DNA from: Chrysochromulina parva
Taxonomy: Eukaryota; Haptophyta; Prymnesiales; Chrysochromulinaceae
DNA: 12,951 nucleotides
Assembly: GCA_002887195.1 (NCBI GenBank)
Contig: PJAB01001667.1
Coordinates: forward strand, 1-12,951
Direction: 5' to 3'
The notes beneath the pieces are model-generated. The model was not told where the DNA came from and did no database searches. It was given only the letters and a program-made list of their open reading frames with translations. The position numbers and the translations under genes are program-made. This document shows positions 1-7,300 of the stretch, one piece after another (the first letter of the stretch is position 1; each line of letters opens with the position of its first letter).

Positions 1-406
1 GCAAGCCGAATTTCCGCGGTTCGGGGGTCTACGTTCCGAGATCTGTCGATTGGCACCCTGCATTATGGTGCATTATCTCGCTAATAATGCGTAATAACGA
101 TGGTAATCAAGTTGCCCCGCCGACGCGAGAGCACCCCCGTCGCCGTTACACCCCCGTCGACTACCCTTGTTCCTTTCTTTATTCCATATTCGCGAATTCG
201 TATTCCGGAGTTTCCCGTGCCGGCGTGGTCTGGCGTCTGCGGCCAGTGCGCGGGTCGCCGTGCGATGTGGATCAAGAATCAACTATCATGTTACAGCTTA
301 CACATGATGATCACATGTAAAAATTGTAATGTCAAATGTGATATTTTTGTTCAGAAACGAAAGCTTCTTCTTTATACAGTTTCCTCACTCGCCCTGCCGA
401 CTTAAC
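1..406. other. Non-coding left flank, 3' side of the CCDC42-like gene
   Basis: No protein family is recognisable in any frame here, and the short open frames look like chance. The stretch is less GC-rich than the genes, which fits 3' UTR or intergenic DNA. On the minus strand an AATAAA hexamer (complement of 178-183) lies about 225 bases downstream of the stop of the minus-strand gene and could be its polyadenylation signal, but algae often do without this hexamer. A 7-bp stem with a 7-nt loop (GCATTAT at 70-76, ATAATGC at 84-90) is visible, with an extra GCATTAT copy at 60-66. I assign no function to it. Confidence 0.5.
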
Positions 407-1546
407 CTAATTCAGGGTAGCAGGCGTCTTCGTCAAGCCGCCGTTGACGCTGGTCGCGGACGCCCCCGCTGAGCTGCTGATGTTGAGGGTCAGAGTGCCT
501 GAGCCCTTCGGCTTGCCGCCTGTACTCTGCGTGGGGCTCGAAGCGCCCGCATTGGCCGTCGTCTTGGCGGCGGCGGGATCGTCGGCCGAGCCGGCCGCCC
601 CCTCTCGCAACCTCTGGGGTAGCGCGTACGAGCCGTTGATATTCGACTGGGATGCCTGGAAGCCCGCGGCCCCAACCTCCTTGACGATGCACTGCAGATC
701 GCACACGCGCTCGCAGATGGCTTCTAGATAGCTCATGTGGTCATGCAGCTGCCCGGGACGGCGCGCCTTGGCGCAGCGGCCGTAGATGTTCTCGATGGCC
801 ATCTTGACCTCGCCCAGCCCGCGCGTGCTCTCCTTGGTTTTGTTGAACTGGGCGGAGAGGGATGCGTCCCGCCCTTGAATCTCAAAGCGCATCTTATCAA
901 CTTCGGTCTGCTTGCTCGCGATCTCCGAATTGTAGACGAGCATGTCGTTGGTGCGCTGCTTGATGTAGCTGTGCACCTCGGCATTCTCGGTCTCGAAATT
1001 CTTCTGGCCGTGCAAGACGCGCCCGCTCAAGTCAGCATGCGCAGCCGAGAGCGTCTCGTACCGCATCGTGATGTTCTCGATGCCCTCAAAGTACTCGGCC
1101 ATCGCCGGATCTTCGACGACGGAGTCGAGGAAGCGCTGATACTTGCTGTTTTTCTCCACCTCGGCCTTCAGCGCCAGCCGCTTCTGGTCCTCGCGCTGCA
1201 AAAACTGGATGAGCTCCTGCTTCTCGCGCTCCTTCTGCTCCGCCGCCTTGCGCTCCTCCTGGACCTTGCGGTCCGCGCGCACGCGTTTCGCGTCGTTATC
1301 CTTGAGGAACTTGTCAAACTTTTGCACCTGCTCCTTGATGTCCTCCTGCCGCGACGCAAGGGCGACCTCCTTCTCCTGACACCGCTGCATGCGTGAGCGG
1401 AATTCCTCCTTCTTGCGGTCGAGCTGCTGCTGAACTTCGGCCATCTCCTTGAGTTTTTGCAGCAGCAGCGTCGATTGCGACGCTTGTGGCAGGTCGTCCA
1501 AAGGCGGCTGCGTCACGAAGCCGCTGCCGGTGATCATCGGGTTCAT
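407..1546 (-). CDS. CCDC42/CFAP73 (MIA2)-like flagellar coiled-coil protein, DUF4200
   Basis: This is a complete intron-free frame of 379 residues, close to the 300-350 residues usual for the CCDC42/CFAP73 family. Residues about 28-170 form a long charged coiled coil with the DUF4200 pattern: LLQKLKEM near the start, repeated KKEEFRxRMxxCQEKE and FDKFLKDNDAKR-type heptads, then the KYQRFLD and ITMRYETL segments conserved in the family. A second helical part runs to about residue 295 and the last 80 residues are a low-complexity Ser/Ala/Thr/Gly tail. In Chlamydomonas the relative FAP73/MIA2 pairs with FAP100/MIA1 in the modifier of inner arms complex, which controls inner-arm dynein and waveform; animal CCDC42 acts in sperm flagella. 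An axonemal role is therefore inferred. The start at 1546 is followed by a second in-frame Met three codons later. Family assignment is good; choice between CCDC42 and CFAP73 is not settled. Confidence 0.85.
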   Translation of the reverse strand: MNPMITGSGFVTQPPLDDLPQASQSTLLLQKLKEMAEVQQQLDRKKEEFRSRMQRCQEKEVALASRQEDIKEQVQKFDKFLKDNDAKRVRADRKVQEERKAAEQKEREKQELIQFLQREDQKRLALKAEVEKNSKYQRFLDSVVEDPAMAEYFEGIENITMRYETLSAAHADLSGRVLHGQKNFETENAEVHSYIKQRTNDMLVYNSEIASKQTEVDKMRFEIQGRDASLSAQFNKTKESTRGLGEVKMAIENIYGRCAKARRPGQLHDHMSYLEAICERVCDLQCIVKEVGAAGFQASQSNINGSYALPQRLREGAAGSADDPAAAKTTANAGASSPTQSTGGKPKGSGTLTLNISSSAGASATSVNGGLTKTPATLN

Positions 1547-1835
1547 GGTGAAGAGGCTGCGGCCGCGACCCAGGCCAGCCCCACCCTAACGACGGAAAAC
1601 ACGTTTTCCCCACAGGCCGCGCAGACTCGGTTGGAATTCCCTAAATCCATGCGTGACGCCTCTTCGGAGTGAATAGAATAGATTTGACAGGTTCATCCTG
1701 ATTACTCGACAAGTGACGGTTTTCATCAAGCCAACTCTCTGATTTTGGAAAATCGCAATTCAGGGGAGCGCTGGCTGCGCTCGGAGGCGGCACACGCACG
1801 AACGCTCAGGCGTGATTCGGTTCACCAAGCAAGCC
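1547..1835. promoter_or_regulatory. Divergent intergenic region between CCDC42-like and KDSR-like genes
   Basis: The two start codons face away from each other across 289 bases, so this stretch should hold both promoters and both 5' UTRs. It contains an AT-rich patch at 1671-1685 and a near-perfect palindrome, GATTTTGGAAAATC, at 1741-1754, about 80 bases before the plus-strand start. No standard TATA box is evident. The regulatory role is inferred from position only. Confidence 0.4.
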
Positions 1836-3966
1836 ATGTTTGGCCGGATGAAGAAGGGCCACTTCGGTGGTTTGACTCCGCCACTGCCGGTGGACGAGAG
1901 CAGCAATGCGCCGGAGGCGGGCTCCTCTTCCGATGACGCCGTTGGAACTGAAGATGTAGTGGGATCGAAGAGGCCCCATCATCCGCCGGAAGTTCCAAAA
2001 GGCGAAGCAGCACCAGCAGCACCAGCAACGCTGAAGCTCAGCATGCCACCGCAGCACCAGCACCAATCAACACAGAGTCCTTTCGGTGCAGGGCTGCCCC
2101 CACCGTCGGCCGCAACGATGGTGCCCTTGGCGGCGGCGCCGCCGCCGAAGCTGCAGGCCTCCAAGAGCGCGCTCTCAAACTTGAAGCTCCAAATCCCCGA
2201 TGCGGTGATGAAGGCGAGCGGGACAAGATTGACCTGCTGCACAGAGTGCGGGATGCGGGCTCAGCGCACGTTTGGCGAGTGCTCGCGCTGCTTCGGCATA
2301 AGCGTGTCGGCCGCATACTTGGGCCTTCGGCTGCTGCTGGCGGTGCCGCTCGGGCTGGCCGTCGGCGCGGCGGTGCTAGCGCTGCAGCTGCTCCTGTTCC
2401 TCGCGCTGCTGCTGCTGCTGCCGCTCGCGGCGCTCTTCGGCCTTCTGATGCCCGCCGAGAATGAGACACGCGCCAGCCCGATGGCGCTGCCCTCGAGACA
2501 CGTGGTCATACTCGGAGGCGGGGAAGGGCTCACGCGCGAGATCGCGCTCGAGTGCGTGCGGCGCGGCGCCGACGTCACCGTCCTCGCCGCCGAGTCGGAC
2601 GCCCTCACTGCGACCTACGAGCTCATGAAAACGATTTCCCTCGAGCGACCGACGCAGGTGAGCGGTGCAAGGGCAGCAGCTGTGCTGCCTGCAAGTGCTC
2701 ACCACGGCGTCCTCACCTCTCCCCGCAGGCGAGCGAGCAACGCCAGCAGCTGCGCTGCTCGCCGCTCGACCTCTCAGATGGGCCGATGGCCTGCTTCGTC
2801 GGGATGCAGAACGTGCTCGAGATCGTCGGCCGAATCGACTGCTTCGTGTGCCACCCGTCGGAGCTCTTGCTCGAGGTGCCCGGTGGTGTGAATGTGAAGA
2901 GAGGGACGTCGAACACTGGCAGTGACGGCGCTCCAGGCGCCCACGACGGCGCTTCAGGCGCCCACGACGGCGCTTCAGGCGCCCCTGCAAGTGCGAACGC
3001 CCCTCTCGCCGATGCGCTCTGATGACGCCTCTGATGACCTCTCTGATGACGCCTCTGATGACATCCCTCATCAGGTGCAAGTGCGATCGCTCCTCTCGCC
3101 GATGCGCGCATTGCCGAGGCGGTTCTGTGCTGCGTGTGGGCTGTACGCGCCATCGTATTCCCCATGCAACGGCAGGCGCACGGGCGCGTGATGGTGCTCG
3201 GCACGGCGCCTCCAGCTGCCTCGGCCGTGACTCGCCTCTCGTACAAGCTCGCTATGCAACGGCTCGCGCGCTCGCTCCGCGCCGAGTTGGGCGAGTTTGC
3301 CATCCCCGTCTCGCTCGCATCGCCCCTCGGTGCCGATGAACCCTCGCCTAGGCGTGCCGACGCCAGCAGCGGCAGTGGCAGCAGCGGTGGCAGCGGCGGC
3401 AGCGGCGGCGGTTACGGCGGCGGCGGCGGCGGCTACGGCGGCGGCGGCGGCAGCTGCGCCGGGTGCTGGGCCGGCGCGTCGTCTCGGGCGCCTCACCCCC
3501 TCGAGTACGCGGGCCACGTGGTGAGCAGCATGCTCGAAGGGGGTGCCCTCCATCTTCCCCAGCATGCAAGCGCTCACCACGGCGCCCTCTCCTCTCCCCA
3601 CAGGTGAGCAGCATGCTCGAGGGGGTGCCCTACATCTTCCCCCCCGGTGGCAGTCGACCGACGATGCGCTCCGGGATGGGCGCCGTACTGGGCGCCCCGC
3701 TCGGCTACAATCGGCTCTGGCTGACGCTGCTGCTGCTGCACGCCTTCTCGCTGCCCATCGCCTCGCTCTACGAGGTGGGCCTACCGACCGCGTGGCTGCC
3801 CAGCATGCAAGCGCTCACCACGGCGCCCTCTCCTCTCCCACAGGTGGGCCTACCGACCGCGTGGCGCGAGGCCTGCACTCGCGCCCGCCTGCGCCTCGAG
3901 ACTTTCAGAACACAAAAGGAAGCTGCTAGACAGGGCTTCGCTCCCCTGCAAGAGCTCGAGGCGTAG
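1836..3966 (+). CDS. KDSR/TSC10-like short-chain dehydrogenase, membrane anchored, probably degenerate active site (five exons)
   Basis: Proposed exons are 1836-2657, 2729-2978 (donor uncertain), 3075-3520, 3604-3774 and 3844-3966, giving about 603 residues. The order of features is: low-complexity head; a C-x2-C-x10-C-x2-C zinc-ribbon-like motif at residues 135-152; a long hydrophobic stretch at about 158-206; a Rossmann start, HVVILGGGEGLT, at 222-233; a GRIDCFVCHPSE segment where KDSR has its NCAG strand; GRVMVLGT, then LSYKLAMQRLARSLRAEL; a Gly/Ser/Tyr-rich insert encoded at about 3360-3480; and a C-terminal hydrophobic helix encoded at about 3715-3774. Both ends anchored in the ER membrane matches 3-ketodihydrosphingosine reductase, which reduces 3-ketosphinganine with NADPH. 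However, the cofactor glycine motif, the NCAG Asn and the catalytic Tyr of YxxxK are not conserved (the Tyr position reads as Arg, while the Lys is kept). It may be a pseudoenzyme or a divergent SDR. The first ATG at 1836 was chosen; a GTG at 1812 is in frame but unlikely to start a nuclear gene. Confidence 0.65.
2235..2291 (+). other. Zinc-ribbon-like Cys motif in the KDSR-like protein
   Basis: Codons for Cys135, Cys138, Cys149 and Cys152 make a C-x2-C-x10-C-x2-C pattern directly before the membrane segment. Standard KDSR proteins have no such motif. Metal binding is inferred from spacing only. Confidence 0.4.
2658..2728 (+). mobile_element. Intron 1 of the KDSR-like gene, introner-like family A
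   Basis: A 71-nt GT-AG intron in phase 0 (CAG|GTGAGC ... CCCCGCAG|GCGAGC). Removing it joins two frames that read through an SDR domain. Its 5' part (2658 to about 2692) is a diverged copy of the start of the next exon (2729 to about 2763), sharing the CAGCAGCTGYGCTGC block. Its 3' part (2691-2728) is the family A core with GCAAGTGCTCACCACGGCG. The exon copy now reads GCGAGC, so only the intron copy keeps the GT donor. Mobility is inferred from the shared core. Confidence 0.7.
2924..2986 (+). repeat. 21-bp tandem repeat, three copies
   Basis: Three near-identical 21-bp units start at 2924, 2945 and 2966, differing at single positions. If translated they give repeated Gly-Ala-His-Asp-Gly-Ala-type heptads between two SDR segments. 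The repeats lie just before or within the second intron, so they could be exon or intron depending on the donor used. Confidence 0.8.
2979..3074 (+). mobile_element. Intron 2 of the KDSR-like gene, family B (CATCAG type); donor uncertain
   Basis: The acceptor is clear: CCCTCATCAG ends at 3074 and the frame continues as ASAIAPLADARIAEAV. The in-frame stop at 3018-3020 shows that an intron is needed. The segment 2986-3017 is a 32-nt near copy of 3076-3107. A GC donor after TTCAG (intron 2979-3074, phase 1) fits the copy-at-the-5'-end rule of the other introns. GT donors at 2883 or 2886 are also phase 1; they would remove the 21-bp repeats and give a length closer to ordinary KDSR. The interior holds TCTGATGACGCC/TCTGATGACCTC repeats. 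Confidence 0.5.
3521..3603 (+). mobile_element. Intron 3 of the KDSR-like gene, introner-like family A
   Basis: An 83-nt phase 0 intron, GTGAGC ... CCCCACAG. Its first 40 nt (3521-3560) copy the first 39 nt of the next exon (3604-3642). The intron copy has gained a base and a substitution, while the exon copy stays in frame, which supports the assigned splice direction. The 3' core at 3566-3603 is the family A sequence, nearly identical to that at 3807-3843. Confidence 0.8.
3775..3843 (+). mobile_element. Intron 4 of the KDSR-like gene, introner-like family A
   Basis: A 69-nt phase 0 intron, GAG|GTGGGC ... CCCACAG|GTGGGC. The first 22 nt (3775-3796) are an exact copy of 3844-3865 in the next exon. 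The family A core occupies 3807-3843. The length is a multiple of three and no stop is present in frame, so retention would add 23 residues and repeat the VGLPTAW peptide. Confidence 0.8.
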
Positions 3967-4343
3967 CGCCGTCCCGGGCAGATGTGCGTGTGGCTCATAT
4001 CATTCACACATCTGGTCAGTATCTGCGGCGTACCCTCACGCTCGCAGGCGACGGCGGCAGCAGTCGACGAAAGTCTGCGGGATGCGAGATGCAGATAGTT
4101 TTGATCCCTTTACGCCATACGGTGAGTGCAGGGATGTGAGTCTGTGTCATTTTGGGGCCTGGCTCGTTACCCGGTACGTGTGTGGGTGAATTTAAAACAG
4201 GACCACACAGTACAGCGGCGCTCATGCAGGCGCGTCCCCGGGGGGGCGCGCTTACATGTGTGGGAAACAAAGACTACAAACTCCGTCCCCACACCAATCC
4301 CTCACGGTGGAGACTTGTGTGCGCGGCCCAGGGTGCGCGCGCG
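3967..4343. other. Intergenic region between KDSR-like and MON2 genes
   Basis: No gene is seen in these 377 bases. An inverted repeat, CAGATGTG at 3979-3986 and CACATCTG at 4007-4014, lies just after the KDSR-like stop. A TTTAAAA patch at 4191-4197 is a possible core promoter element about 150 bases before the MON2 start. The MON2 frame stays open upstream, and an ATG at 4224 would add 40 residues unlike the family. Confidence 0.45.
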
Positions 4344-7300
4344 ATGTTGCACCTCATCGAGCAGGATTTGCGTGCGTTATCCGAGGTGCGCGATGCCCGC
4401 AAGTTTCCCGAGGTCAAGGAGGCGGCGGAACGGGCCCTTCTGCGTCTCCGCAGCATTGCGAAGGCCACTTCACCCTCTGCGCCAGCTGCGGAGCAGGCCC
4501 AGCAGGTGGCAGCCTCGGAGGAAATCCTCGTGCCCTTCATGCTTGCGCTTGCGAGCAAGAGCGAAGGGCTGCCGCTGGCAGCACTTGGTTCCGTCCAGCG
4601 CATGATCTCACACAATGCGGTCGCACCGCAACGGTTGCCGACAATCACGTCCCAGCTGATAGCACGGGCGCAGCTGCCCTCTGCGGACGAGCCCTCGCTC
4701 CTCAAGGTGTTGCAGACTGTGTTGACAATTGCCAGCTCTCCTGCACTCTTGCAATCGGACACGATCGTCGCACAACTTCTGCTACTGTGCCTGACGTTGC
4801 AGCAGTCCCGGGCGCCCACTGTCAAGGGTACGGCCTCGGCGATCGTTCAGCAATTCGTGGCGCTCCTGCTCGACCATGTGGCTGCCGAGGGCTTGCCAGC
4901 GGCGCCTGCTAAAGAGGGCGCTCTCGCGGCACCGACGGAGGAAGCGCTCAAAGCTCTGAGTGTCGCGACGCGCTGTTCCTACCTCGCCATACGAGACCTG
5001 TGCTACTTGGCCAACAGCGAGCCGGCGCTCTGGCTACCGGGCTCTGGGCCCGTGGGCGTGCCGTTCGCGCTCGAGGTCATTCAGCGCACGCTCCAGAGCC
5101 ATAAGGCATTGTTCATCTCGCTCACGCCCTTCCGCTACTTGCTCCGTGAGCGCGTGTGTTCGCTGGTACTCAAGACCATGCAGGCTCCGCAGCAGGAGTG
5201 GCCGGCGGCGCTGCGGCTGGCGCATCTCACCTCGACGCTCCTCTCGGGCTACGCCGCCGTGCTGCGCACGGAGTGCGAGATCCTCCTCTCGATGCTCGTC
5301 AAGACGGCCGCGGCCGAGGCCTCGCCCCTATGGCATCGGGCGCTCGCTCTCGAGGCTTGCCGGGTGGTTTCGGCGGACCCTCCGGGGCTCTACTCCCTCT
5401 TTGCAGCGTACGACATGGCCGCCAAGTCGGCGCCCCCCCCCAGCCTCACCAGCAGCCTCCGTGCTGAGCCCGCTGGCGTCTTCGCCTCCTTCGTCGCCTC
5501 CTTGTGCGGCCTGCTGAAGTCGCCGACGGTCAACTTTGCGATGCATGCCGAGTACATCGAGGCGCACTTTTTGCGCCAGCATCGCCAGATGCCCTCCGTC
5601 GAGCGGACCGCCACCTTCAACGTTGGGTTGTACTCCGAGGCCGATGGCACGCACCTCACCAATGATTACGCCGCATCGCTCGCCGTCGAGTGCCAAGTCT
5701 TCCTGGCGCGAGCTATTGGCTCCCTCGGCGAGACGCTGCGTGCCCGCGACGAGGCGGCGGCGGATGACGCAGCCGGCGGACGAGCTACGAAGCCGTCGGC
5801 GTTGGAGAGCAAGTCGGTGGCGCTATCCGAGCCGATGGATCCGGCGGTGATGCGCGAGATGGTCGGCGTCTGTTGGCAGCCGCTCCTGTCCGCGCTCTCA
5901 GTCCTGATGGCACGCTTCAGCTCGGAAGAAGCGATCCAACTGATCCTTAAGTGCTATCAGGCCTTCACACAAGCCTGCGCGGCGCTGGAGCTCACCGCGC
6001 CCAAAGAGGCCTTTCTGGCCTCCCTGTGCCATTCCTCTCTGCCGCAGGACCGGGCGTCGCGGGCGGGCGACACCACCTCCTTTTCCAGCCTCCAGGCCAT
6101 GATCGACACCGCGTACGAGCCGCTGCCCCAGACGCGCCTCTCGGCGAAGAACGTGCAGGTGCGATCCTCCCTTGATGGTCCTTGATTGCGTTTGATTGCG
6201 TTTGATTGCGTTTGAATGCCCTCAACGCCGCGAAGAACGTGCAGGTGCAATCTCCCTGGATTGCGTCTGATTGCGTCTGATTGCGTCTGATTGCGTCTGA
6301 TTGCGTCTGATTGCGTCTGATTGCGTCTCACTGCCCTGTGTGCCGCGGAGCAGGCTCTCAAAGCGGTCTTCAACGTCGCGCACTGCATGGGAGACATGCT
6401 CGGCACCTCGTGGAATCTCGTGCTGAACGTGCTCGAGCACCTCGATAGGATCATTGCAAACTCGAAGACGACCACGGCCGGCGGGCAGACTACCATTGAG
6501 CGCGCCATCGCGACGGTCCACGGCGCGACCCCGGAGGCGACCTCGAACGAGCTCGCCATCCTGTCCGCGGCGCTCAACAACCTCTTCTCGGCGTCGACGA
6601 AGCTGAGCGACGTGGCGATCTCCCACTTCCTCACGGCGCTCTCGACGCAGAGCTTCGCCTCCCTCGCCCATGAGGCGACCTCCAAGGAGAAGCTCGCCAC
6701 GCCTGGCTCGGTGGCGGCCCAGCCCACGCGCCTGTTTGCGCTCAACAAGTTTGTCGAGACCACGCTGATCAACCTGGAGCGTATCGCAGTGCTCTGGCCG
6801 ATTGCGACGCAATTCTTGCTGCCCGTGGCCAACCACCAAACGCAGCGGATCCGCGTCCTCGGCGTCGAGTCGCTCTCCAAGGTCGTCATCGCGGCGATGC
6901 GCCTCTACCTGAGCGACTCGCAGGCGATCGAGACGGGCACGGGCGCGGAGGCGGCGCTCGGGACGGCGCGATGGCCACCGCACAAGGAGGGCAGCGCACG
7001 CGGCCCCGTGGGCACCTTTCCGAGCTCCTGGGACCGCGTGCTCCTCGCCCCCTTGGAGGAGTTGCAGCGTCGCTGTGCCTATCGTGAGACGCATGAGCGC
7101 ATTTTGAGCTCGACCCACCAGGTACTGCAGGCATGCGGCGTCGGCCTACGCGATGGCTGGCTGATGCTGCTCTCGATCCTTCATTGGGCAGCGACGAAGC
7201 AGAAGAATTTGGTGTCACTCGCCTTTCGTTCGGTCGAGCTGATCGCGTCCGACTTTTTGACCTTCCTTCCACTCGCCTGCCTGCCCGCGTATGTCGAGGT

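Larger units (their letters stand above)
6144..6353 (+). repeat. Tandem exon-intron duplication, about 86 bp unit
   Basis: The unit GCGAAGAACGTGCAGGTGC starts at 6144 and again at 6230, so the last 15 nt of exon 1 and the intron start were duplicated together. Each unit continues into a 10-bp repeat array and ends in TGCCCT...GCCGCG. The second unit is longer because its array is expanded. Confidence 0.8.

Noticed and set aside
737..1396. Long plus-strand frame of 219 residues opposite the CCDC42-like gene
   Set aside because: It is the antisense of a well-supported coiled-coil gene; its Leu-rich sequence is what reversed Glu/Lys codons produce.
4152..4343. N-terminal extension of MON2 upstream of 4344
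   Set aside because: The frame is open, but the extension begins at a non-ATG codon or an ATG at 4224 and has no resemblance to MON2; the conserved DCB start is at 4344.
6261..6330. CRISPR-like array
   Set aside because: The 10-bp units are contiguous with no spacers, and the setting is a eukaryotic intron.
5957..6889. Minus-strand frame of 310 residues with Gln/Asn/Ser/Asp repeats
   Set aside because: The repeats are the antisense reading of the 10-bp intron minisatellite, and the rest is opposite conserved MON2 exons.
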